This document shows, piece by piece, positions 1 through 5,132 of a stretch of DNA of 5,372 nucleotides. The notes beneath the pieces were generated by a model. It was given only the letters and a program-made list of their open reading frames with translations. It had not been told where the DNA came from and made no database searches. The first letter of the stretch is position 1. The number at the start of each line of letters is the position of its first letter. The DNA is from CAYYBZ01 sp964470285 [NCBI: uncultured Oligoflexia bacterium] (GTDB lineage Bacteria; Bdellovibrionota_G; CAYYBZ01), in assembly GCA_964470285.1 (NCBI GenBank), contig CAYYBZ010000146.1, positions 1-5,372 on the forward strand. Reading direction: 5' to 3'. The translations under genes and the position numbers were made by a program.

Positions 1-8
1 TAAAGTCT

Positions 9-116
9 AACTTAGCTAAAACATGGCTTTTACCAAGAACTTAGCTATATGCCAAGAAAAATAAATATTATGTTAATAATTTGATAAATTCTTGACCTAC
101 AAAACGTAGTTAGCTA
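9..116. repeat. Three TTAGCTA heptamers in the leader upstream of the first gene
   Basis: The heptamer TTAGCTA occurs at 12-18, 41-47 and 110-116. The first two copies sit in a longer shared decamer, AACTTAGCTA, at 9-18 and 38-47, 29 bases apart. The third copy overlaps the -10 region of the weak promoter candidate. TTAGCTAA at 12-19 is a perfect palindrome, so the copies could be half-sites for a regulator or could pair in RNA (13-19 with 41-47). In AT-rich DNA this may also be chance. No known operator is recognised. Confidence 0.35.
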
Positions 117-120
117 TGTA
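92..120 (+). promoter_or_regulatory. Weak sigma-70-type promoter candidate for the DUF1847 gene
   Basis: TTGACC at 92-97 (5 of 6 to the -35 consensus) is followed by a 17-base spacer and TATGTA at 115-120 (only 3 of 6 to the -10 consensus). The distance to the TTG start at 154 would leave a leader of roughly 25-30 bases containing the ribosome binding site GGAG at 143-146. The -10 match is poor, so this is only a candidate. Confidence 0.3.
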
Positions 121-153
121 AATGCAGTTAATCCCTTAAATTGGAGATCAAAA

Positions 154-831
154 TTGAATAAAAATGTCATAAATTGTGCAATTTGTGAAATAAATGTAAA
201 GGATAGGGCATGTAGAATCAAAAATGGTAAAGGCCCTTCATTTTGTCCGACTTTGAGGCATAAGGAAATTCTTGAAGAAACGCTTAAAGAATATAAAAAA
301 AATGATATTAGGGAATTTGCCAGACAGGCTTCAATTCAGGAATCCGAGTGCTATGACGATCGCGACAAAAAGCCCTTTGTAAAAAAGTGTATAAAAACCC
401 GGGTGGAAGAAATATGCGAATTTGCAAAAAAGATGAAATTTAAAAAGCTTGGAATTGCCTTTTGTTCCGGTATGAAAAATGAGGCTAAAACTCTTCATAG
501 AATTTTAAGAGGTCATGATTTTGAGGTAGTTTCAGTTATATGCAAAGCAGGATCTCTTCCAAAAGAAACTCTGGGGCTTAAAGAATACGAAAAGGTCCGC
601 ATTGGAGAGTATGAGTCTATGTGCAATCCGATAAATCAGGCAAAAGTGCTTAACGGTGAAAAAACGGATTTTAATATTTTACTTGGTTTATGTGTAGGGC
701 ATGATTCACTTTTTTTTAAATATTCTAAAGCTCCGGTTACAGTTTTAGCTGCAAAGGACAGGGTTTTGGGACATAATCCACTTGCGGCTTTATATAATGT
801 TGATAGCTATTATGAGCATTTGAAAAAGTGA
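154..831 (+). CDS. DUF1847-family cysteine-rich, probable metal-binding protein
   Basis: This is a 225-residue cytosolic protein with no signal peptide or membrane segment. Eleven cysteines are visible. They include an N-terminal cluster (C8, C11, C20, C31) that looks like a zinc or Fe-S site, then C104 in a GIAFCSGM segment, C130, C157 in a CNPI segment, and C180 in GLCVGHD. The GHD and late HNPL motifs, together with this cysteine layout, match the family annotated as DUF1847, predicted metal-binding proteins of anaerobes with no established function. The start is TTG at 154, chosen because GGAG lies 7 bases upstream and the CxxC motif would be lost with any later start. It is separated from the Fur gene by 90 bases that carry a separate promoter, so it is probably its own transcription unit. 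The family assignment is fairly secure and the biochemical role is unknown. Confidence 0.85.
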   Translation: MNKNVINCAICEINVKDRACRIKNGKGPSFCPTLRHKEILEETLKEYKKNDIREFARQASIQESECYDDRDKKPFVKKCIKTRVEEICEFAKKMKFKKLGIAFCSGMKNEAKTLHRILRGHDFEVVSVICKAGSLPKETLGLKEYEKVRIGEYESMCNPINQAKVLNGEKTDFNILLGLCVGHDSLFFKYSKAPVTVLAAKDRVLGHNPLAALYNVDSYYEHLKK

Positions 832-886
832 ATGAAGTTATAGATCTGTTTTAATAAGTATTTGAATATGCAACACAAAAATATTA

Positions 887-915
887 TTGACAATGAAAAC
901 CATTTTCATTAAGAT
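887..915 (+). promoter_or_regulatory. Promoter of the Fur-family gene
   Basis: A perfect -35 TTGACA (887-892), a 17-base spacer and TAAGAT (910-915, 4 of 6 to TATAAT) form a good sigma-70/sigma-A-type promoter. Transcription would be expected to begin 6-7 bases after the -10, at about 921-922. That is the ATG of the downstream gene, and it suggests a leaderless or nearly leaderless mRNA. The Fur box at 889-907 fills the -35 and spacer, so a bound repressor would block RNA polymerase. Confidence 0.6.
889..907. promoter_or_regulatory. Fur box overlapping the fur promoter
   Basis: GACAATGAAAACCATTTTC matches 15 of 19 positions of the classical Fur consensus GATAATGATAATCATTATC. The core at 892-910 is an inverted repeat with arms AATGAAAA and TTTTCATT around three bases. 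It also fits the 7-1-7 form TGATAAT-N-ATTATCA at 11 of 14 positions. It lies across the -35 and spacer immediately upstream of a Fur-family gene, the classic position for negative autoregulation. Whether the ligand is iron, manganese, zinc or peroxide cannot be read from the site, but it resembles Fur sites more than Zur or PerR boxes. Confidence 0.72.
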
Positions 916-921
916 TAAATT

Positions 922-1398
922 ATGAACGTAAAAAATCAATCGGGTCGTCATAGATGGCATGGCAGGTTAAGGCAATGCGGTTTTAGAATGACTGTGGGAA
1001 GAGAGGTGGTGCTTCAGGTTTTATCACATACAGATGAGCACTTAAGTGCTGAAGACATTTATATGATAGTTCATAAAACGCATCCCGCAATAGGGTTAAC
1101 AACCGTTTACAGAACTCTTGATATGCTTGTAAATATGGGAGCAGTGTTCAAATTCGATTTCGGTGACGGCAGGTCAAGATATGAGCTTGTTGAGAGTTCA
1201 AGAGGTCCTAATCATCATCATCATCTTGTATGTACACAATGTAAAAGAATTATAAATTATAAGGATTTTATCGATGATGAAGTAGAACTTTTAAACAGAA
1301 CAGAAAAAGGATTATCTGAAAAATACAATTTTGAAATTACTAACCATGAAATACAGTTTTTTGGAATATGCAACGAATGCAAAAATAAAGATAAATAA
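922..1398 (+). CDS. Fur-family metal-dependent transcriptional regulator
   Basis: This 158-residue protein has normal Fur length. The N-terminal half is a winged helix (about residues 15-88) with the recognition-helix segment TTVYRTLDML near 60-69. The C-terminal half is the dimerisation and metal-sensing domain, with the HHHH stretch at 98-101 and two CxxC pairs, C104/C107 and C150/C153, of the structural-zinc type. Such proteins bind DNA as metal-loaded dimers and repress uptake or redox genes. The ATG at 922 is the only start that keeps the whole winged helix. No Shine-Dalgarno sequence precedes it, and the predicted transcription start falls at the ATG, so it may be translated leaderlessly. 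A Fur box sits in its own promoter and a second lies before the downstream cluster, so it probably controls both. Fur, PerR and Zur subtypes cannot be separated safely by eye, and Fur is favoured by the box sequence. Confidence 0.93.
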   Translation: MNVKNQSGRHRWHGRLRQCGFRMTVGREVVLQVLSHTDEHLSAEDIYMIVHKTHPAIGLTTVYRTLDMLVNMGAVFKFDFGDGRSRYELVESSRGPNHHHHLVCTQCKRIINYKDFIDDEVELLNRTEKGLSEKYNFEITNHEIQFFGICNECKNKDK

Positions 1399-1430
1399 AA
1401 AACAAGGATAAAAATTTTTACTTACAAAAT

Positions 1431-1449
1431 GAAAATGAAAACCAATAAC
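1431..1449. promoter_or_regulatory. Second Fur-box-like site before the metal-cofactor cluster
   Basis: GAAAATGAAAACCAATAAC matches 14 of 19 positions of the classical Fur consensus and shares the 11-base core AATGAAAACCA exactly with the site in the fur promoter. The right arm is degenerate compared with that site. It lies 19 bases before the ATG of the DUF5320 gene and just ahead of the GGAGG at 1456-1460. A convincing -35/-10 pair is not visible here. The best candidate is CTTACA at 1421-1426 with AATAAC at 1444-1449, 4 of 6 each. The downstream genes may therefore also be read through from fur. Confidence 0.5.
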
Positions 1450-1468
1450 AATAACGGAGGAAAATAAT

Positions 1469-1819
1469 ATGCCGGGATTTGACGGAACAGGACCGAGAGG
1501 ACAAGGTTCAATGACTGGAAGAGGCATGGGTTATTGCGCTCAGCCGGCTTCCAGAAGCAGAAATTTTATAAATAGATTCTTTGGCAAAGGATTTGGCAGA
1601 GGACGTGGTTTTGGAAGAGGTATGGGAAGAGGCATGGGAAGAGGCTTCAGGGGAGGCTACGGAGGAGGCTATGCATATGATGAGTCCTATCCGGCGGTAA
1701 TCACTGCAGATGAAGAAAAAGAGATGTTAAAGGAAGAAAACGAAATTCTTAAAAGAGAAATGGAAGACATACAGAAAAGACTAAAAGAGCTTGATGGCTC
1801 AAAAGAGAAAAAAGATTAA
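1469..1819 (+). CDS. DUF5320-family Gly/Arg/Met-rich small protein
   Basis: This is a 116-residue protein in three parts. The N-terminal signature (residues 3-23), with FDGTGPRGQG, TGRGMG and C23, is diagnostic of DUF5320 proteins. The middle stretch (about 41-68) is a low-complexity run of GFGR, GMGR and GGY units. The acidic and lysine-rich C-terminal helix (about 80-110) is a likely coiled coil. The start has an ideal GGAGG 8 bases upstream. DUF5320 genes typically sit beside NifX-like and MinD-like genes in anaerobes, as here, but their function is not established. A role as a flexible adaptor or partner-binding protein of the cluster is inference. The gene opens the tightly spaced run of genes that follows and lies just downstream of the second Fur-box-like site. 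Confidence 0.85.
   Translation: MPGFDGTGPRGQGSMTGRGMGYCAQPASRSRNFINRFFGKGFGRGRGFGRGMGRGMGRGFRGGYGGGYAYDESYPAVITADEEKEMLKEENEILKREMEDIQKRLKELDGSKEKKD
1589..1642 (+). repeat. In-frame 12-base repeats coding for GFGR/GMGR units
   Basis: Within the DUF5320 gene, 12-base units of the form GGNNTKGGMAGA occur at 1589-1600, 1607-1618, 1619-1630 and 1631-1642, with a half unit GGACGT at 1601-1606. The last two units differ at one base (GGTATGGGAAGA and GGCATGGGAAGA), which suggests recent slippage or unit duplication. The number of units may vary between strains. Confidence 0.7.
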
Positions 1820-1876
1820 GTTTGTAAAGCCGATTTCTACGGATTTAAAAATTGAACTGAAAAAAGAGGAGAAAAT

Positions 1877-2287
1877 ATGAGAGTAGCAATATCTACTGAC
1901 GGTGATTTTGTATCTGCCCATTTTGGAAGATGTCCGCAATTTACAATTGTCGATATCGAAAATAGCCAGATTGTTTACGAGGAAACAATAAATAATCCCG
2001 GTCATACTCCGGGTCTAATTCCTGAATTTTTAAATGACAAGGGAGTTAAGTGTATTATAGCCGGAGGAATGGGTGGCAGGGCCCAGCAGTTTTTTGCTCA
2101 ATACGGTATTGATACCATTATAGGTATTAGCGGAACAGTAAAAGATACGGTTGACAAATTAGTTAAGGGTAATCTTGAAGGCGGTGAAAGCCTATGCAAG
2201 CCGGGAGCAGGAAAGGGTTATGGAGTTGAGAAAAATGTCTGTGATCATCCCGAAGGTCATGATCATGAGGAGAATAATTGTAACTGA
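1877..2287 (+). CDS. NifX/NifB-type (dinitrogenase iron-molybdenum cofactor family) protein with His/Cys-rich tail
   Basis: This 136-residue protein opens with MRVAISTDG and HFGRCPQF (C19), the hallmark of the NifX/NifY/NifB-C-terminal/Orp fold. It continues with CIIAGGMGGRAQQFF (about 59-73) and ends the domain with IIGISGTVKDTVDKLVKG. Family members bind or carry metal-sulfur clusters such as FeMo-co precursors or the Mo/Cu cluster of orange protein. After the domain (about residue 105 on) a tail with C107, C122, C135 and the His-rich run HPEGHDHEE is a plausible extra metal site. The ribosome binding site AGAGGAG is 5 bases upstream of the ATG. The gene ends 12 bases before a second NifX-like gene, and the next gene's AAGGAG overlaps this stop codon. 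No nitrogenase genes are present, so the cofactor need not be FeMo-co. Confidence 0.92.
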   Translation: MRVAISTDGDFVSAHFGRCPQFTIVDIENSQIVYEETINNPGHTPGLIPEFLNDKGVKCIIAGGMGGRAQQFFAQYGIDTIIGISGTVKDTVDKLVKGNLEGGESLCKPGAGKGYGVEKNVCDHPEGHDHEENNCN

Positions 2288-2299
2288 AGGAGAATTGAT

Positions 2300-2674
2300 A
2301 TGAAGATTTGTATAACATCCGAAGAACAGAATTTGGATTCAAATGTAGATCCGAGATTCGGAAGATGTAAATATTTTATTATTGTAGATACGGATTCGTT
2401 TGATTTTGAAGCCCTTAAAAATCCTAATACTGAATCCGGTGGAGGAGCAGGGATTCAGTCAGGGGAGTTGATGGCTTCAAAGGATGTAAAGGCTGTTCTT
2501 ACGGGTAATGTCGGGCCAAACGCTTTTAACACGCTAAATGCCGCAGGTATTCAAATTTTTACCGGAATTTCAGGAAAAATTAGAGAAGCGGTTGAAAAGT
2601 TTAAAAGCGGAACGCTTAAAAATGAAAACGGTCCGACAGTTGATTCTCACTCAGGCTTAAAGGCTAAAAGCTAA
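2300..2674 (+). CDS. Second NifX/NifB-type cofactor-binding protein, Orp-like
   Basis: This 124-residue protein is a single NifX-like domain. It begins MKICITSEEQNLDSNVDPRFGRC, with C23 in the RFGRC motif. It then has GGGAGIQSGELMASKDV (about 48-63) and VLTGNVGPNAFNTLNAAGI (about 66-84), and ends with a short Ser/Lys-rich tail that lacks the His/Cys cluster of the preceding paralogue. The GGAGIQ...VGPNAF pattern is the form seen in small orange-protein-like NifX homologues that hold metal-sulfur clusters. AAGGAG at 2287-2292 precedes the ATG by 7 bases and overlaps the upstream stop, consistent with translational coupling. The two paralogues are clearly diverged and may hold different ligands or pass one cluster between them, which is inference. 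Confidence 0.92.
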   Translation: MKICITSEEQNLDSNVDPRFGRCKYFIIVDTDSFDFEALKNPNTESGGGAGIQSGELMASKDVKAVLTGNVGPNAFNTLNAAGIQIFTGISGKIREAVEKFKSGTLKNENGPTVDSHSGLKAKS

Positions 2675-2702
2675 TATTTGTTTTTTTAATCTGGAGGTTT
2701 AA

Positions 2703-2915
2703 ATGCCGAATAAAGATGGAAGAGGTCCGCGCGGTGGAGGCTCAGGAAGAGGAAACAGAGGAGGCGGTCGTGGAATGCGCAGGAATCAAGCGGGTGCGGG
2801 TGCAGGCGGATTTTGCATATGTCCGTCATGCGGGGAAAAAACGAGTCACGTAGCAGGAATTCCCTGCTCAACCGTTACATGTCCAAAATGCAAAGTCAGA
2901 ATGATGCGCGAATAG
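2703..2915 (+). CDS. Small Gly/Arg-rich protein with a six-cysteine metal-binding C-terminus
   Basis: This is a 70-residue protein. Residues 1-36 are Gly/Arg-rich and begin with DGRGPRGGGSGRG, resembling the start of the DUF5320 protein two genes upstream. Residues 37-70 form a compact metal site with C38, C40, C43, H49, C55, C60 and C63, in a CPSCG...H..G.PC....CPKC arrangement that would suit a zinc ribbon or an Fe-S cluster. GGAGG lies 5 bases upstream, the gene is in register with the operon, and the protein is too ordered to be a chance reading frame. No characterised family is recognised with certainty. Its position between the NifX-like genes and the ferredoxin-ATPases suggests a carrier or adaptor in the same pathway. 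Confidence 0.8.
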   Translation: MPNKDGRGPRGGGSGRGNRGGGRGMRRNQAGAGAGGFCICPSCGEKTSHVAGIPCSTVTCPKCKVRMMRE

Positions 2916-2944
2916 CTGAAGTAATAATAAGGGAAAGCTGAAAT

Positions 2945-3796
2945 ATGATTATTTCTGTTGCAAGCGGTAAGGGTGGAACCGGAAAAACTACAATTGCAGT
3001 TAATTTAGCGATGTGTCTTGAGAATGTAGAGCTTGTTGACTGTGATGTGGAAGAGCCAAATGTTCATATTTTTCTTAAGCCTGCTGTAGAGGAGACGTCC
3101 CCTTCCTTTATTCCGATTCCGGTAATAGATAATGAAAAATGTAATTATTGCGGAGTTTGCAGACAAGTGTGTGAGTTTAATGCGCTTGCAGTTATTAAAC
3201 CGGGGGATAAAGTTAAAGGTAGTGTATTAGTTTTTCCCAACCTTTGTCACGGTTGCGGAGCATGTTTTGAGCTCTGTCCCGAGAAGGCGATAACCGAAGT
3301 GAACAGAGAAACCGGCAAAGTTGAAAAGGGAACAGCAAGACGTATTTCATTTATTCGCGGAGTACTCAATGTCGGTGAAACAATGGCTCCTCCCGTTATC
3401 AGGCAGGTAAGAAAAAAAATATCACCCGGAAAAACGATAATTATTGATGCCCCTCCGGGTACATCCTGTCCTGTTATAGCTGCAGTCAGAGGAACCGACT
3501 ACTGCATTCTTGTTACAGAACCTACTCCTTTCGGTCTTAATGATCTGGAGCTTGCGGTTGAGGCTCTTAAAAAATTAAAAGTTCCTTTCGGTGTTGTTAT
3601 CAACAGATGTGATATAGGAGATGATAAAACAAAGCGCTTTTGTGATTCTAACGGTATCAAAATTCTTATGGAAATACCCTTTGACAGGGAAATCGCCAAA
3701 CTTTACTCCTCGGGTAAACTTCTCGTAGATCATAAAAAGCAATATGTAGAAAAATTTAAGGGTATGTTCGAAACAATTAAGAGGAGCTTTTGTTGA
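2945..3796 (+). CDS. MinD/Mrp-type P-loop ATPase with inserted 2x[4Fe-4S] ferredoxin domain (first of pair)
   Basis: This 283-residue ATPase is of the SIMIBI MinD/ParA/Mrp group. The deviant Walker A SGKGGTGKTT is at 7-16 (signature K9, P-loop K14), DCDVEEPN at 32-39, and the switch II/Walker B region IIIDAPPG near 165-172. A bacterial ferredoxin module is inserted at about 60-120 with two CxxCxxCxxxC sets (C66/69/72/76 and C101/104/107/111) for two [4Fe-4S] clusters. C175 follows PPGTS in a CPVIA motif where classical MinD has no cysteine. The CPxC motif of true Mrp/NBP35 carriers is absent. Homologues occur as tandem pairs beside NifX/Orp-like genes, including the Desulfovibrio Orp locus. 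ATP-driven loading or transfer of a metal-sulfur cluster is the likely role, but this is inference. The ribosome binding site (GGGA at 2931-2934) is weak. The stop overlaps the start of the second ATPase. Confidence 0.94.
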   Translation: MIISVASGKGGTGKTTIAVNLAMCLENVELVDCDVEEPNVHIFLKPAVEETSPSFIPIPVIDNEKCNYCGVCRQVCEFNALAVIKPGDKVKGSVLVFPNLCHGCGACFELCPEKAITEVNRETGKVEKGTARRISFIRGVLNVGETMAPPVIRQVRKKISPGKTIIIDAPPGTSCPVIAAVRGTDYCILVTEPTPFGLNDLELAVEALKKLKVPFGVVINRCDIGDDKTKRFCDSNGIKILMEIPFDREIAKLYSSGKLLVDHKKQYVEKFKGMFETIKRSFC

Positions 3797-4647
3797 AAAT
3801 GAAGCAGATACTCATTATCAGCGGTAAGGGTGGTACGGGTAAAACAATATTAACTGCCTCTTTCGCTGTTCTTGCTCAAGAAAGGGTAATGGTTGACTGC
3901 GATGTCGATGCTGCGGACTTGCACCTGCTTTTACATCCTAAGGTAGTTGAAGACAATGAATTCAGAAGCGGTAAAACGGCAAAAATTAAAAGCGACCTGT
4001 GCACTCAATGCGGGGAATGTTTGAGGGTTTGCAGGTTTGATGCGATAAGCGACGATTTTATAATTGATGAAACCGGATGCGAAGGCTGCTCTTTATGCGC
4101 CAATATATGTCCGGAAAAAGCAATTATCATGGAGGAAAATCTTGCCGGCAAATGGTTTGTTTCAAATACAGCATACGGACCTTTGGTGCATGCAAGGCTT
4201 GGTATTGCAGAAGAAAATTCGGGCAAGCTGGTTTCTAAGGTTCGCGAAGAAGCGCATAACATAGCAAAAAGAGATGGATTAGATTATGTGATTATAGACG
4301 GTCCCCCTGGTATAGGGTGCCCTGTAATAGCTTCCTTAAGCGGTGTTGATCTTGCATTAATTGTAACTGAGCCGACTCTTTCCGGAATTCACGATATGGA
4401 AAGAGTAATAGAGCTTGCGAATCATTTTAAGATTAAATGCGGTGTAGTTATAAATAAATTCGATATAAACAATTCTAATACACAAAGAATAGAACAGTTT
4501 TGCTCGGGAAAAGGTGTAGAAATTTTTGCCAAGCTGCCTTTTTCAAGGGATGTGGTGGAATCTCTGGCAGCGGGCCGTCCGGTTGTAATAAAGAACAAAA
4601 GTAAAATTTCCGAGAAAATACGCAAATTATGGGAAAGACTAAAGTAA
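3793..4647 (+). CDS. MinD/Mrp-type P-loop ATPase with inserted 2x[4Fe-4S] ferredoxin domain (second of pair)
   Basis: This 284-residue paralogue of the preceding gene has the same plan. Walker A SGKGGTGKT is at 10-18, VDCDVD near 34-39, and a ferredoxin module has C70/73/76/80 and C96/99/102/106. Switch II IIIDGPPG is near 167-174, and C176 in GIGCPVIA repeats the extra cysteine of its partner. A pair of related but distinct ATPases suggests a heterodimer, which is inference. The TTG at 3793 is preferred as start because GAGGAG (3781-3786) is 6 bases upstream and TTGA overlaps the upstream TGA by 4 bases, a translational-coupling arrangement. TTG at 3790 is too close to the ribosome binding site (3 bases). 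ATG at 3799 is the main alternative, with a longer 12-base spacing and loss of only two residues. Confidence 0.94.
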   Translation: MKMKQILIISGKGGTGKTILTASFAVLAQERVMVDCDVDAADLHLLLHPKVVEDNEFRSGKTAKIKSDLCTQCGECLRVCRFDAISDDFIIDETGCEGCSLCANICPEKAIIMEENLAGKWFVSNTAYGPLVHARLGIAEENSGKLVSKVREEAHNIAKRDGLDYVIIDGPPGIGCPVIASLSGVDLALIVTEPTLSGIHDMERVIELANHFKIKCGVVINKFDINNSNTQRIEQFCSGKGVEIFAKLPFSRDVVESLAAGRPVVIKNKSKISEKIRKLWERLK

Positions 4648-4679
4648 AATAAACAGATATTTTGTGAAAGTTACTACTT

Positions 4680-5120
4680 ATGGAAGAGAAATCTAATAAA
4701 ACAGAAATAATGAAGAGAGAAATTTTTGAATCGGGAAACTTTCATACTCTTTCAATGCATGCAAGGCATGTCGGAGAGATACATCCTGCAACAAGCTCAG
4801 CTTATGTTAAAGGGCCATGCGGTGATGAGATGATATTTTTCCTTCTTATTAAAAATGAAATAATAAAAGAGGTGAGGTTTTTAACAAGCGGATGCTCTTC
4901 ATCTGTTGCCTGCGCAGAAGTTGCTTCAATTTTAGCCGAAGAAAGATCGGTTTCAGATGCCTTGGGAATATCTTCAAAAGAGGTGCTGTATAACTTAAAA
5001 GATTTACCCGCTGATCATATTCATTGCTCAATTCTTGCCGTTACAACACTTTATAAAGCCATTTCGCATTATCTTCTTAGGAAAACGGATTCAGACAAAA
5101 AAATTGATCTGAAAAGCTAA
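4680..5120 (+). CDS. IscU/NifU N-terminal-type iron-sulfur cluster scaffold protein
   Basis: This 146-residue protein has the three conserved scaffold cysteines in their usual settings: C47 in GPCGDEM with the cluster-labilising aspartate D49, C72 in LTSGCSSSVAC, and C116 in the DHIHCSILA motif, together with LKDLPADH. This matches the IscU/NifU-N fold, on which Fe-S clusters are assembled before transfer. An additional cysteine, C78, is present. The first 20 residues are charged and variable. No NifU C-terminal domain, cysteine desulfurase gene or chaperone gene is in the window. The ATG at 4680 has no good ribosome binding site, and Met11 is an alternative that lacks one as well. It follows the ATPases by 32 bases with no terminator, so it is probably co-transcribed and may supply clusters to the ferredoxin-ATPases or NifX-like proteins, which is inference. 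Confidence 0.88.
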   Translation: MEEKSNKTEIMKREIFESGNFHTLSMHARHVGEIHPATSSAYVKGPCGDEMIFFLLIKNEIIKEVRFLTSGCSSSVACAEVASILAEERSVSDALGISSKEVLYNLKDLPADHIHCSILAVTTLYKAISHYLLRKTDSDKKIDLKS

Positions 5121-5132
5121 ACTTACTTAGAT

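Noticed and set aside
1-44. C-terminal end of an upstream gene (frame open to TAG at 42-44)
   Set aside because: Only 13 codons are visible, with no recognisable sequence, so it cannot be supported.
957-980. Sigma-54-like promoter (TGGCAG...GC) as in Desulfovibrio orp control
   Set aside because: The match is partial, lies inside the fur coding region and has no enhancer-binding regulator nearby. No better site was seen upstream of the cluster.
1211-1223. ATC/CAT triplet repeat in the fur gene as a microsatellite
   Set aside because: It simply encodes the HHHH metal-site stretch typical of Fur proteins.
1409-1420. TAAAAATTTTTA palindrome after fur as terminator or operator
   Set aside because: It is pure A/T with no loop or G/C stem, and is expected by chance in an AT-rich spacer.
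1469-2674. Nitrogen-fixation locus
   Set aside because: NifX/NifB-type domains occur, but no nifH, nifD, nifK, radical-SAM nifB or nifE/N is present. These domain families are common in non-fixing anaerobes.
2650-2690. Intrinsic terminator after the second NifX-like gene
   Set aside because: A T-run (about 2681-2687) follows only a 4-base, AT-rich hairpin (GCTT/AAGC). The next gene follows at once with a strong ribosome binding site.
4005-4262. Opposite-strand open reading frames, such as those at 4005-4262, 1312-1527 and 2686-2871
   Set aside because: They lie antisense to well-supported genes, show no recognisable domains and have no ribosome binding sites, so they are frame shadows.
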